A DNA stretch of 64,000 nt from Lophium mytilinum (taxonomy: Eukaryota > Ascomycota > Dothideomycetes > Mytilinidiales > Mytilinidiaceae), in assembly GCA_010093605.1 (NCBI GenBank), contig MU004190.1, positions 1,054,001 to 1,118,000 of the forward strand, read 5' to 3'. Position 1 is the stretch's first letter, and every line of letters begins with the position of its first letter. The translations under genes and the position numbers were made by a program. Below are positions 45,202 through 57,174 of this stretch, piece after piece. The notes under the pieces were generated by a model that worked only from the letters and a program-made list of their open reading frames with translations, was not told where the DNA came from and did not search any database.

Positions 45202-46181
45202 TCAAGGGCTCTTATACACATACCCAAATTCCTTCTGTGCACTTTTCAGCGCCTCCCTCAATGGTCCCTCTCTCTCCTCCCATCCCTTCGGGTCCGCCTC
45301 CTTCATCTCTTGCATCTTCGCCTGTCCAAACCGGAACGGCTCTCCACTAGGCACGCACATACCCTTCTTCACAGCCGACCTCTTCCAAACACGTTCCCAC
45401 CAAGCATAGACATTCGGGAACTTACTTAAATGTACACCACCGACCTCTGTTACATCGGCAAACGGCCAGACCGCTATGTCAGCAATGCTGTACCGACCGC
45501 GACCAGCACCAGCGATGTAATCGCGGTCTGCAAGACGGGCATCAAGGACGCCATAATTCCGCTCCACTTCGCCTACGAAGCGCTGGATGTGAAATGGGTG
45601 GCGCTCTGGATGGAAACGGTAGCTGAAGTTTGCTTGTGCTTGCATGGGACCTAACATGTCATCAGCCATCATCATCGGCAGTAACAATAGCAATTCTACC
45701 CTCGCATGTTTAAGTCTTACGGGTAAAAGATGAATGAACCATACCTAAACCAGCGTGCAGCCAAGCAACCCACTGCTCACACGTACACGCTTCGAAGGCA
45801 TCCTCAAAGCTGAATTTGTAATCCGGGTCATAGTGTCGCGTAAGGTAGTTGAGGATTGCTGCGCCCTCGAAGACAGCGTAGCCGCCTTTATCGTGGTCGA
45901 CGATGGTGGGGATGCGACCATTTGGACTGAGTTTAGTGTACCAGGCCTGTTTTTGAACGTTCTCGTAGATGTCAATGGTTTGAGTCGTGTATTCAATGCC
46001 ATATGCTTCTTTCAGTTCTTCGAGGAGGATGGCGACTTTGAAGCCTTGTGTGGAGATTGTAAGTACATGCTAGAGGGGTTGAGAAATGGTTGAATAGTAA
46101 AATACCATTGGGTGTGCCAAAGGTGAGGAGCTCGATGCCCTTGTTGGCGATGAGGCCTGTCGGCGTGGAGAATTGTGCCAT
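45202..46181 (-). CDS. Glutathione S-transferase, Ure2-like
   Basis: Cytosolic GST of 274 residues in three minus-strand exons: 46106..46181, 45745..46044 and 45202..45650 (introns 61 and 94 bp). The thioredoxin-like domain opens IELLTFGTPNGFKVAILLEE and contains YTKLSPNGRIPTIVDHD (cis-proline loop) and YAVFEGAAILNYLTRHYDPD (glutathione-binding acidic residue and serine/alanine position). The helical domain has EQWVAWLHAGLGPMQAQANF and YSIADIAVWPFADV. The pattern fits the Ure2/YfcG-type class that acts on peroxides and electrophiles. It is divergent from the MDR reductase, with about 700 bp between starts; the ATG follows a normal leader. Confidence 0.93.
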
Positions 46182-46878
46182 TATGCTAGTGCGGGTTGAC
46201 TTCGAATAGCGGAGGTGATAGCCTAGGTAAAAGTGTCGCCCTCCAGCGCCGGCGAAATGGCCGGAAAGTATACAGATATCAGCTGTTGGGGGATAGCTTA
46301 AGGTTGTAAAAGCAGAAGGTTCAAGTATTCTATTAAGTATGTTAGAAGAAGATACGGGTGCGCTTCGCTTACTTGAATACACCTTCTGATACTAATTTGC
46401 ATAGAGGGAAGTAGCTTCCTATAGTTATTTTGAGTAATATATGCGGTGATGGTGGTATGGGAGGCTGTCGGGGGCCCACGGAGGTCCGCGGAGGCTTGGC
46501 GAGCTAATATGGCAACCCATCGAACGAAACAAGAGCAAACAAAACTCGGCGAGAAACGAAACCCTGCGGCTGCTGATAGCAGTCGCCGGTCTAACGTGGT
46601 TAGATTACCTGTCACCCCGCACCAGGCTGTGGTTGGACAACTCAGCGGACTCAACTCATGCCTGACCGAAACAACTGCGTGATTGCAACCTGATCCGGGT
46701 TGGGATGAATCCTGTGAGTACCTGAAAGCGGACGTCCGCGGAATGAAAGCATCGCTGATGAGGTTGGATAGAGGGAGGACTTGATAAAAAGCCGTTAAAA
46801 CATCGTTGGTAGAAACTATACTTTTCTATTCGAAGACAATCGAAGCGTCCAGGCTCCTGCATACCTGAAACCATCGCC
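46182..46878. promoter_or_regulatory. divergent promoter region of GST and MDR reductase
   Basis: About 0.7 kb between two start codons on opposite strands. Open frames inside it lack motifs. No stress element was marked. Confidence 0.5.
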
Positions 46879-48049
46879 ATGCCCAAACAAGTCATTGTCC
46901 ACAGTTCTCTTGACATCGTCGATTTTACCGACACCCCAATTCCTACTCCGAAGGAAAAGGAAGTCGTTATCAAGGTTGTTGTGTCCGGCACAAACCCAAA
47001 GGACTGGAAGTATCCGCTATGGTATGTCGTTTTCGTGCGTCAGTCTGGACCATAATGTTTACATCCTGCATAGGAAGAACTGGCCCCACAATAGCGGTGA
47101 TGACATTGCTGGCATTGTCCATTCCGTTGGCAAGGACGTCTATGAATTCACACCGGGCGACCGCGTAGCAGCTCTGCATGCATTCCAACAAGAGAACGGC
47201 AGTTTTGCAGAATACGCCACGGCGCCAGACTGGACGACCTTCCACGTTCCACTAAACCTATCTTTTGAAGAAGCTGGCACGATTCCTCTTTCGGCTATCA
47301 CCGCTGCAGTTGCGTTGTATGTCGATATGAGACTTCCACCGCCTTGGAATCCGAGGAAGCCTTCCGAGGAGAGGACGCCAATTCTCATTTATGGCGTTAC
47401 GTCCGCAGTCGGTGCATTCGCAGCGAAATACGCCCAGCTCTCCGGTCTTGGTCCCATCATTGGAGTTGCTGGCCGCGCTAGCGATTTCGCGAAGACCTTG
47501 GTTGACCACGTGGTTGACTACCGCAATGGCGAAGACGCGCTTGTCGCGGCTGTTGAAGAGTTTCTTGCAAAGAAAGGTCTGGGCAGCAAGGTTCCTAATG
47601 TTTTTGACGCAATAAGCGAGGATGGGTCATTCGAAGCAACTCTGCGATTTATCGATCCGAGTGGCACTGTCAGCACCGTACTGCCTCCCAGGCTGTTCGC
47701 TAAGGATAAGAAGAACTTTAGATGGCCGCCTGGCATTAAAGCCTTTAATAGCGCTGCTCCTTTTGTTCATACAACCCTTCAGGACTTTGGGCATATCTGG
47801 TCGCGTTACCTGGGCCGGCTATTGGAAACCGGAGGGTTGAAGGCGCATCCCTTTGAGGTTATACCAGGTGGATTGAATGGTGTATTGATTGGATTGAGGA
47901 ACCTAAGGGATGGAAAGGCCAGTGCCGTCAAGTACGTTTACAGGATCGCGGACACGAAGGAGACTCCAGTTGGCAAACAACCCTTGGGGGACCCACACCA
48001 CCATAATACTCACCCACTAAGAAATTTCCCTTTCCCTCCGGAAGATTAG
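46879..48049 (+). CDS. MDR-family reductase (quinone oxidoreductase / enoyl reductase type)
   Basis: Medium-chain dehydrogenase/reductase, 372 residues, exons 46879..47021 and 47074..48049. The N-terminal GroES-like fold has VVVSGTNPKDWKYPLWKNWP and GDDIAGIVHSVGKDVYEFTP followed by GDRVAAL. The cofactor domain shows PILIYGVTSAVGAFAAKYAQ and GVAGRASDFAKTLVDHVVDY, so NADPH use is likely. The cysteine and histidine ligands of the catalytic zinc are absent, so it is not a zinc alcohol dehydrogenase. Relatives are quinone reductases and stand-alone enoyl reductases of secondary metabolism. The usual end near YRIADT is followed here by a proline- and histidine-rich extension (TPVGKQPLGDPHHHNTHPLR), suggesting stop loss. 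Confidence 0.9.
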
Positions 48050-48346
48050 AACTTATTGAATAGTCTGGGCCTTGAAAGACCAGACTCCAAGCCAGGCAAT
48101 GATCGAATGCGTGACAGATTAGCTGATTCAGTAGAAAATGACAACGAATACTCATGAAGGTTGTTCCAAATACCTGATATACTACAATGGGCGAGTTGCA
48201 TCTACTCTAGCCCTGCCAAAACGCCAAAAGTGATACACAAACCAAACGACTTCGCTCCCTTAGAAATAGCCCATGAAAGGCCACATGCTGATCTACCGGC
48301 AGGTCCCCACGATCGCATACCTTACGTTCCTGAAGATAGTCTCAAT

Positions 48347-51300
48347 CTACACCGCCCCGAACCCCTTCGAGTTCTCCAACGCCAACCTCAGCTTCGTCTC
48401 CAGCTTTTCCCTCGTCTCGTACTCCGGCAGATTCAACCGCCCAAAGCACGTGCTACTCGTCGGCAGCTTATCCGTCGGCGCGTTACTCCTCACCACCGAA
48501 AACTGCATCTTCGCCGCGCCACCCACCGGGACTCTATCGCTCGCCGTAACAAATTCCAGTAGCCTTCTCTTATCATCGAGGTCAAACGTCTCGACCAGAT
48601 CCCAGAAAGCGAGGACGGTGGGGTGCGACGCCGTGTATCCTTCGTCGTATTTCGTAGCGCGCCGCAGCGCTGCAATGTCGATGTCATGGTGGCCTTCTAC
48701 GAGGAATTTGAGCGCGTCCTCGTTGAAGAGGTTGACGGCTTTCCAGTCGAGGCAGGTGTAGAAGCCCTTGGCGAAGGCGTTGAAGCGGGTGCGGATGCTG
48801 CGGTCTGTGAGGTAGTAGATGTAGTCGTCGACGTACTGTTCGCGGTTGGCGTTGGTGACGAGTTCAGCTTCGTTTTGGCCGTCGGGGAGTAGTCCGTCGA
48901 GCTCGTCCATGGCTGTGGTTGCAGAGTCATCTGGAGAACGAGGCAGGTCTTTATTGCATAACCCTACCGCAGAGTCGTCTTGCCACGGGCCGTCATGGGA
49001 GAAGGAGGCTGGGAAGGGTTTGGTGGTGAAATTTTCGTTGTGGTCATCTTTCGAACGGGGCCTACGGTCAGACTCAGACGCTCCCATATTAACGTCGATC
49101 CGGTTTCCGTTGGCCTCAAAGCTGAAGGAGTAGGTCCGAGAAAACACGTCGCCAACGTCACCGTCGGACCAAGAAAGCAGCTGATCGAACCCCCTAGCCA
49201 GCTCAGGCCACCCATCTCGGATATGACAGATGGATGTGACAGGTTTGTCGAGTAGGCGGCTGTAGAAAACTGTTGGGAATGTGACTGGAAGAGTGATTCC
49301 GTTGTAAATCGCCAATGAAAAGATGAGTCCAATGAGCTCGTAGCGATACAAAGGTTCCAGAGAGCCTGGCTGGAACCACGTCATTCGAGTCATCGGATCA
49401 ACGGTGAACATCCCTGGTGTATTTAGCCAAAGGTTCACTTTTCAAGCAGATCAGACTAAACAAACCTTTGCCGGGATCGAAGACCTCGACTAAGATGACT
49501 TGGAAAAACTCAAGGGAAACACCGCCTTGATCTAGTCCCTGTTCACCTTCGTGGTGTCCTAGTTTGACCTTCAAAGGTTTCCTAAAATTCCTCTTCTCTA
49601 AGCCCCATAGCTGATCGAATGTATCCTTCAATGGATCCGCTCTGCTAACGTCTAGGGCCAGATACCGCGAGAAAAGAACATGGAGTTTGTTCTCCATTGT
49701 ATACCAGAATTTCTCGTCATAGAACGAATGCAGTTGTCGCCGAAGGTGTTGCGTTCGCTCGGCTCGCTCGAACTCTTTGTACATGGATCTGTAATTGATC
49801 GTGCGGAAGAACGACACTACCCTCTGAGGATGAAACAAAAACGGGTATGATAGAAGGTGGAGGGTGTTAGGATTAGCTGAACGCTTCAACCATTCCGTTG
49901 GTGCATTGGCTTGATCCATGCGCTCGTGGAGATATTGGATTTGAAACATAGGGCTGTATAGATTTAAAGAATCGCGATGCTCGTCTACAATGGTTAGAAC
50001 GAGAATGAATTGGAAAAAGGGTAGACCTACAAAAATCACCCATGATTTCTATGGCACCTCCGACGGAGCTCCACCGGTGAACCTCGGATTTGCAGTCCCA
50101 TTGCTTGATGATGATAGTTCTTAGCCATTCGAAGAAGACAGAAGTTACGGTCCAACCGGGATCACGATCTGTATCCAGGTTCAAGCGGCTTTTACTCGCT
50201 TGCTGTTCTACAATCGCAAGATGTTGGACAACGACGTCCATCAATCCGAAAGTAGACTGCTTGGAATTTTGTTGCTCGCCTGCTTGGCGGGTCATCGTTA
50301 TCATAATCTCCGAGAAGCACCGGCGGGCAGCAATTCCCCGGACCAGTCGGTCTGCCAGCCTCAATGCAGGTTCGTATTCCAGGCCGTCGATGATGCCGAG
50401 CCATGGGTGCTTGAATTGATATTCCGTGTGGTTATGCACTTCGTGGGGAGCCCTTGGAAGGATGATACCCCAAGACCTTAGTTTTCTAACTTCTGCCCAG
50501 GTATGTGGCCAACCAACAGGAACTAAAGAAGTTAGAGCGTGGATGCAGATCATGACGATATGTGCTGCATCGCTATCGCTGAGGTAGGCTTTGTTCATTT
50601 CTAAGCTTGGGTAGACGAACAGATCGGCGAACCCGTCTACTTTGGGGGCCTTATACGCTGCTCGAAATCGTGGGAGTTTCTGGGCTACGATCTCTGGAGG
50701 AGGATTGAACAATGCCTCGGTAGCAATCCATAAGCTGTCAAATATAAGTGATCCATTACGCTGGTTCCAGGAGCGAAAAGCATGGCTTAGGCGACCAGGA
50801 TTGAGGTAAGGTAAAGGTGATTGCGCTCCTTCTTTCCAGTCTTCGTCACGGAAAGATCGCAGTAATGTGGCAGCGTCACTTAAGCTGTAGTAAAGAGACC
50901 GATTGACAAAGGGCATACTAGGTCGCAGTCTCGTTCTTTTGTCGTAATCGACGACGAATGAGAAGGCCGATGCTTCCCCATCGTCGCTCCGGCAATCACG
51001 AGTGTGGCTAGAAAGTTCGTCCATGACAGCGCACGTGAGGTGTGAAAAGACTGGGACTGCCACTCTGTCTCGTTTGCGGCGGTCAGAGGTTCGCTCCGCA
51101 CTTTGGTCTCGCTCTAAGCGTTGGTGGTCTGGAATCACTGCAGTGGCGGCTCTCGAGATATTCTTCGTCTCCCCACCCTTGATAGAAATGCCATTTGAGA
51201 GTTTGGTCGTGCCCATTGCACTGGACTTGGCAAAGTCGTTTCCACTGGCTCCGTCAAGGTTTGGATGAGTGGACGTCCTGGCCTGGCCGTTCGAATAGGG

Positions 51301-52443
51301 GGGTATACGCTGGGTTATCTTCCGGATTATTTGCCCATCGGGGTGGTACTCAGTCGTTATGCGGGAAATGGAGCGCCGGCGATATTCCCTTGAAGGATGA
51401 CGGCTGAGTATCGGTGAAGTGTGCGAGCCGGCCTTGGTCGGCCCGCTGTCGTGGCTGTTGACACCGTTGGCCATGTGATCTTTGAAAGATGAATGTGACT
51501 CAATCGAAAAGCTGCTCTTGAGGAGCGATGAATCAATGTGGTCCATCACGCTGTCCGAGTTGTCGGCTTTTGCTCCGTTATTAGCCGGTGACGTGTGATT
51601 TTTATGAACCAATGGAGAGTCCTCACGAGACCTTAACAACCAGAGAGAAGACTCAAGGGGGTTTGGTATATGTTTGGAAAACGAGCAAATCACAGCAACC
51701 GTGTCGTACAAGTTTTGTCCTAATGATTTGTTGTCTTTTTTTGCCTGATGTTGGCGACTGACTTTTTGCCAATACGTATCTGCCGGGCGCTCAGGTAATT
51801 CAGAAGGCTTCGAAGATGGGACATCAAGACCCCCGTCGGCGGGAGGAATAGCCAAATCAATTTGAAGCATGGTACGCTCATGGGAGCATGAACGACCATT
51901 CCCAAGTACTGTGCTCCCACCAGGTATATCCGCCCAATCTCTTGTGACAGTACTAGTCCGCTCGTGATTGATTTCAAAGGTCGACGGCAAGACCTTAAGC
52001 TTATTGGGACAAAGTCCAGCATGCGGTTTGTCCTGACTAGCGAGATAGTGAGCAAGCGCTCGAGCCGTCACCTGTGTAGGCATTCTAAAGGGCTTGCTGG
52101 TGTCTCGTTTTCTACAGGTAAGACAGGTAGGAGTGGTGCAAAAGGGCTCGTCACATCCATACTGAATCTGGGAGATGTAGCTGGAGGCGGATTAGCTAGA
52201 GTTACAAGACATTTTATACATCAATACAAACCGTCTGACCAGTTCCTGAAATCCCTGCTCGCGAATAGCATGCGCGGAGTCCAACAGCCTGCTTGGCTTT
52301 TCGACCGAAACAATACGGCTGGCCAATGCTTCTGAAAGAAGAGGACGTGTTCTATGGCTAACCCCTATGCCTAGGGATGCAGCACTCATTGGAGGAATGT
52401 CATGGTTCGAAGGGTTTCGAGCCCCTCTCGAATTGGACGTCAT
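48347..52443 (-). CDS. HUL4: HECT-type E3 ubiquitin ligase, Hul4/UBE3A-like, with N-terminal AZUL-like zinc finger
   Basis: Transfers ubiquitin through a thioester cysteine. Minus-strand exons: 52228..52443, 50031..52167, 49466..49984 and 48347..49413; 1312 residues. The first intron joins FQELVRRF to IQYGCDEPFCTTPTCLTCRK, then ARALAHYLASQDKPHAGLCP, which fits the AZUL finger of UBE3A relatives. A long serine-rich, probably disordered region follows (residues about 130-430). The HECT fold contains QGLDQGGVSLEFFQVILVEV, DPGKGMFTVDPMTRMTWFQ, RYELIGLIFSLAIYNGITLP, YIYYLTDRSIRTRFNAFAKG and the catalytic loop LPTSSTCFGRLNLPEY, where Cys is the acceptor. The gene is divergent from REI1. The HUL4 name rests on overall architecture and is less sure than the HECT call. 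Confidence 0.92.
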
Positions 52444-53084
52444 ATCATAGATGCTGAGTATTCGTGCTCGGATAACTGCCGGTTTGATGGGCGAAGTGAC
52501 TGAGGTTGATGCTGGAGAGGCAGTCGAGTCGCGGTTGAGGGCGAAGAGTGATCAGGCGGAATGATGGGGCTCTGGAGACACATGGTAGGAAGCTTCATTC
52601 ACTGGCATCGGCTTCCACGTAGGCTGGGGAAGCAGGCGCCAGGGGACGTGTAACGTGGTGTAGTGGGACGGGGTGAATGGGAGCGAGAGAGAGGCTGACA
52701 ATTGGGATACGCGATTCGTGGTCTTGGTAGAATAAGGCTGGAAGCGCAAGGCTGAAGGACGTCACTGGAGGCCCATCCACAATCCCGCACACGCCCAATT
52801 TCTGCTCATCCTCTATCGCCACTCTGTGACTCGGAGTTTGCCCCTCGCTCGTGCTCTGTCATGCTCGTTGATTTCGCAGCATCGTGCCTGTAGAATATTA
52901 TATCTCGAGCTGTGCAGCCAGTGCCTTTCCGACGCTCCGAAAGGCCTTTTTGCCCCTCCTCGTCACTGGTAGCGACAGTCCCTCATCCCACTACGGCCCT
53001 GCATTTTCACCACATTCTTCACCACTCCCCCTGCCCTCCGCCACTATAAACCTACAGCGCTGCTCATTACACCCCAACGACACC
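52444..53084. promoter_or_regulatory. divergent promoter region of the HECT ligase and REI1
   Basis: About 0.64 kb between opposite start codons; open frames at 52.5-52.9 kb have no motif. Confidence 0.5.
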
Positions 53085-54890
53085 ATGTTGGCCTCTCCGA
53101 AGCCGCTGACGGCGAGCCAGCCGGCCCAGCAGAGCCGCGAATCCACCCATCCCTTCACATGCAACACCTGCCAGGTCGCATTCAGGTCGAGTGAGCTGCA
53201 GAGGGCTCATATGCAGGCCGACTGGCAGTATGCTTTACACTCCTCTCTGTACGCCGTGTCTGGGCTCCAACTAACACACGCCTCAGTCGGTACAATCTCA
53301 AGCGCAGAGTCGCGAACCTTCCCCCACTCTCCGCAGAGATATTCGCCGAGAAAGTGCTGGCCAACAAGGCTTCTGCAGCCGCGACCGCAGCCAAAGCAGT
53401 CTTCGAGAAGCCGTGCTCCATCTGCCAGAAGTCGTACTTCAGCGAGAACGCCTACGCCAACCACCTCAACAGCCAGAAGCACAAAGCGAATGTTGCGAGG
53501 GGACACAAATCTGGATCCGTGGGACGGGATGACGAGACGGCCTCAGTGATGAGCTCCGCATTCTCTCTGGGCGAACCTACCGTAGACGAGACAGTCGACG
53601 AGGAGGTGGAAGAGGAATTCACGAAGGTTGTGGACAAGATCAAGAACACCACTCTAGACGAAAAGGAACCCGTTACTCGTCGGCCAACACGCCCACGCCA
53701 CTCTGCTGAGGGCGACCGACCAGAGCACCCCTTGTCTCGGAAGAGCACCGAAGATTCGGCCATGGAAGAAGACGACGCGATGTCGACAGCCTCTGCCAAC
53801 AAGGTCAAGACGGACCCCCTCGTTAACTGCTTGTTCTGCAACTATCGTTCCCCGAACTTCTCACTGAACATCGAACATATGGGCCGCATCCATGGCATGT
53901 TCATCCCTGAAAAGGACTATCTCACGGACAGCGAAGGCCTGATCAAGTACCTCCACATGAAAATCAACGACTTCCACGAGTGCCTTTACTGCGGCAAGGC
54001 CGTCCACACCGCTGTAGGAATCCAGACTCACATGCGAGACCGCGGCCACTGCATGATCGCTTTCGAAGACGAACCCGAGCTCATCGAAATCGGCCAATTC
54101 TACGACTTCCGGAGCACCTACTCGGACGAAGAGGACTTCGAAGACTCCGACTCGACCACCAGCGGCGGCGGCATCAAGCTCGGCGCAGCCCGCACCACCA
54201 AGACAACCCACAACGGCGACGAGAAGATGGGCGGGGTCGAAGACGAGGGCTGGGAAACCGATAGCACCCTTTCTGACGTGCCCACCGACGAAATTACCTC
54301 CGTCCCTATTGATGACCACTCCCACCGCTACGCCTCCCTCAACAAGTCTCGCCACCACTCCCACAGCGACCCGCGACCCCACCGTGCCAGTGATGGCTGG
54401 CATTCTCATGCTCATCCGACTCCGCACGCGGTCTACCACGACGAGTTCGAGCTGCACCTCCCCTCTGGACGCACCGCCGGCCATAGATCACTCAACCGCT
54501 ACTACCGCCAGAATCTGCGCAATCACCCCAGCGCCTCAGAACGCATGGAGCAGTATCAGCGCCGCATTGAGGCCGGATCTGACGGCGAAGAAGACGAAGA
54601 TGGCGATACAGCCATGGACGGGCAGCGTCGCGGTCGCGGTCGGCAAGGCGGCGAGCTCATTACGCGTGCTAACGGCGGATTGGGCATGATCGGCGTGAGC
54701 GATGCGACCAAGAAGGCTGTCCAGGTGACGGAGAAGCGGGAGAGGCGGAGGGAGCAGCGGGCGCGGAACAAGTACCAGGCTGGCAACGAGAAGCAGCATA
54801 ACTTCCAGAAACATTTCAGGGTAAGTCTTCGACTCTTTAGAATGAGGTGGAACTGTGCTAACTGGGATTTAGGATCCCCTCCTGCAATGA
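53085..54890 (+). CDS. REI1: Cytoplasmic pre-60S ribosome biogenesis factor Rei1 (C2H2 zinc fingers)
   Basis: Acts in late cytoplasmic 60S maturation, with Arx1 release and exit-tunnel checking. Exons 53085..53227, 53287..54820 and 54873..54890; 564 residues. Fingers: FTCNTCQVAFRSSELQRAHM joined across intron 1 to HRYNLKRR; CSICQKSYFSENAYANHLNS followed by QKH; CLFCNYRSPNFSLNIEHMGR; CLYCGKAVHTAVGIQTHMRD. After the second finger an acidic linker carries many S, E and T, then FIPEKDYLTDSEGLIKYLH and the conserved YDFRSTYSDEED. The C-terminal tail is basic (KRERRREQRARNKYQAG). The third exon is tiny and supplies the family ending HFRDPLLQ; without that splice the frame would run on to 54958 with unrelated sequence. 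Confidence 0.95.
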
Positions 54891-55423
54891 TCACCTCACT
54901 GCTCTCGACGAGGCTTGGCGAGGTGCTTTTCTCTTGCTGTCCTTTCTTTCTTTTCTGACGGTGGCTGCTGCGTAGGCGGCTTTTGGGGAGAGATACATCA
55001 CGACTGTCGATAAGGTTGCATGATGGCGTTTGCATTTTTAGACTGGAATGGACCTCATGTTTCATGCATGAAGTACGGATGGATGGACGGAATGATTAGC
55101 TGGCACTTCCTTTAGATTGGAAGCTTTCCGAGGATGCTGTTTTGGTAGTAGCTCCTTGTAGACCAGCCACTTCGGTAGACTAAAAAAGAACTTGATTTTG
55201 GCAGCACCATATTTGCGCGTATGTGCGTTTCGAAACGTCCGAGAGTGACATGTATTGAACTCCGTAATATGTTTGCCTCTATGCAACCGTGATGGCATGA
55301 TGCCTGAATAAGAGAATCTGCCCCAACCAATGCATGGCCCAGCGACGCAAGAAATGTGGTTTGCATCTTCTCCCCTAACAAGAAACCCCCATGTTCATCT
55401 CGACATATGCACGTGACCGTTTC
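54891..55423. other. convergent intergenic region
   Basis: Lies between the 3' ends of REI1 and RIC8. Nothing recognised. Confidence 0.5.
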
Positions 55424-57174
55424 TCATTCATCAGCATCATCGTCCAACTCCTCGAATCGCCCTTCCTGCACTGCCCTCGCAACCGGATTCTCCACATTCA
55501 TAACGCCCGTAGCTTTGAGCCTATCACACTATCAGCGCCGACCACAATCGCGAAAGAAAGAATGATCCAACATACCGTTCAAAAAGCACAAACAAGCGCT
55601 CCGCCTCCCTCTCCTTCTCCTCGCGCGTCATCGGCGGCCCCTGATCCACCTCCTCCGCATCCAACCGCTGCCCAGTAATCGGATTCACCGGCACCCCTTC
55701 TCCCTCCTTCCCCCCTTCCCCATCTGCATACGCGTCCATCGCGCTCTCCGGCATCGCGATGTTATGGCTCATCAAAAACCCGGACGCGAAGCCGTAACCG
55801 ACGTTATGCACGAACTTCGCGGCGTCCTTCCCGGACAGCTCGAACAGCATGCTGCTGACATTCCCGCGCATGGTGGGCGTCATGGCGGAGGTGGAGAGGC
55901 GCAGCAGGCGCGCGGAGAGGGTATCGCTCTTCCCCAACGGCCGGCTGCGCTCGTCGTCGGTGGGGAGGAGCAACCACTGCATGTACGTCTTCACGGAGTC
56001 CGGGGCGATTTCGTAGACGCGGCGGATGAGGGTAAGGACGGGGGAGACGGCGGTGTCGAGCTCGGCCTCCGGGTAGACGGAGATGGCCTGGTCGAGGATG
56101 TTGATGAGGTGCTCGGCGTTGCATTTGGCGTCGAACTTGGGGAAGACGGGGCAGTGGGAGAAGGATTTGGGGGATTTATCGGTTGATTCGAGGTCGAGGT
56201 TTATGAGGGCGTTGATGAGGTAGTTTACGGGTTGTTCGAGGGGGGGCGAGGGGATCTTGTGGCGCACGAGGATTTTGAAAATGTGCGGGATGGATTTTGT
56301 GAACATGGGTTGCAGATCAGGGTAGTGGTGGGTTATGTTGAACATGAGTTTGAGGGTTTCGGAGAGGGCCATGGTGTTCATGGACATGGGGTTGTCGTAG
56401 GAGAGGCGCCGGGAGGACTTGGAGTATCGCTTTGCATGCCGCGCGATGGCGGCGTTGATGCTATCGGCGAGTTGATGCGACCTTACGAGGGAGTCGAAAT
56501 CGAGGTCGGAATTGTAAGTTAGGAGAAAGAGGATTCGGGATATGAGGAACTCGTCGTCTGTGTTGTCGTTCTAGAAGGGAATTAGCTATGCTTCCCCGAT
56601 ATATAGCTCTACAACTAGCCTTCGCTTTCTCAGCAGCCTTGTCTCCGAAGCCCAGGTCGACGAGTATTTGCCTGGTCTTGGGTTGTAGTAATAACGCATT
56701 TGCAAGGCACCGGAGTGCTTCTCGCGATGTCGCGGAGTTTGAGTTTTCGAAGCCATAGCGTGCCAGTATCTCAATTCCCTAGAATGACCAATATTCAGTT
56801 TTGCCCCTACTACAACAACCGTCCTTGCACATACGTTCCGCGTAAATATAGGGTCGGCGTTCTCAGCAGCGCGTCCGTGGACTTTGAGTTCTTCTAGCAA
56901 TGTGTTCCGCTCTATGGATATGCGTAAGCTCAGTTGAGCGCATGCTTGACCGCGCGAGTCGGGTCTCCGCGTCTAGGAAACGTATTGGCCTTACGTTGAG
57001 GGAGTAGGTTAGTCTGTTCGAGGTCGGTCTTCAATTTCGCGAAGATTGAAGTGACTTGTTCTAGCTTCGCTATACGATGTTAGCGCTGCTATAGCTCGGA
57101 GAAGTGTTGCTTCAAGATAATGTACCTTTGCCACTATAGGGCATCATGGTGGAACTGTCAGTCGCTGGCGCCAT
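55424..57174 (-). CDS. RIC8: Ric8/synembryn, G-alpha chaperone and guanine nucleotide exchange factor
   Basis: Cytoplasmic armadillo-type protein that folds and activates heterotrimeric G-alpha subunits in filamentous fungi. Minus-strand exons: 57126..57174, 56995..57069, 56835..56911, 56620..56778, 55576..56570 and 55424..55520; 483 residues. Family stretches: LLPQQRNTLLEELKVHGRAA, ADPIFTRNGIEILARYGFEN, SREALRCLANALLLQPKTRQ, NDNTDDEFLISRILFLLTYN, RGNVSSMLFELSGKDAAKFV, and NPITGQRLDAEE with PMTREEKEREAERLFVLFER. The end is LKATGVMNVENPVARAVQEG followed by an acidic tail. The intron 56571..56619 uses a GC donor (AAG|GCTAGT). Two start choices exist: MAPATD at 57174 or the MM pair ten codons on. 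Confidence 0.93.

Noticed and set aside
53861-54484. 207-codon minus-strand frame opposite REI1
   Set aside because: Antisense shadow of a conserved, spliced gene.
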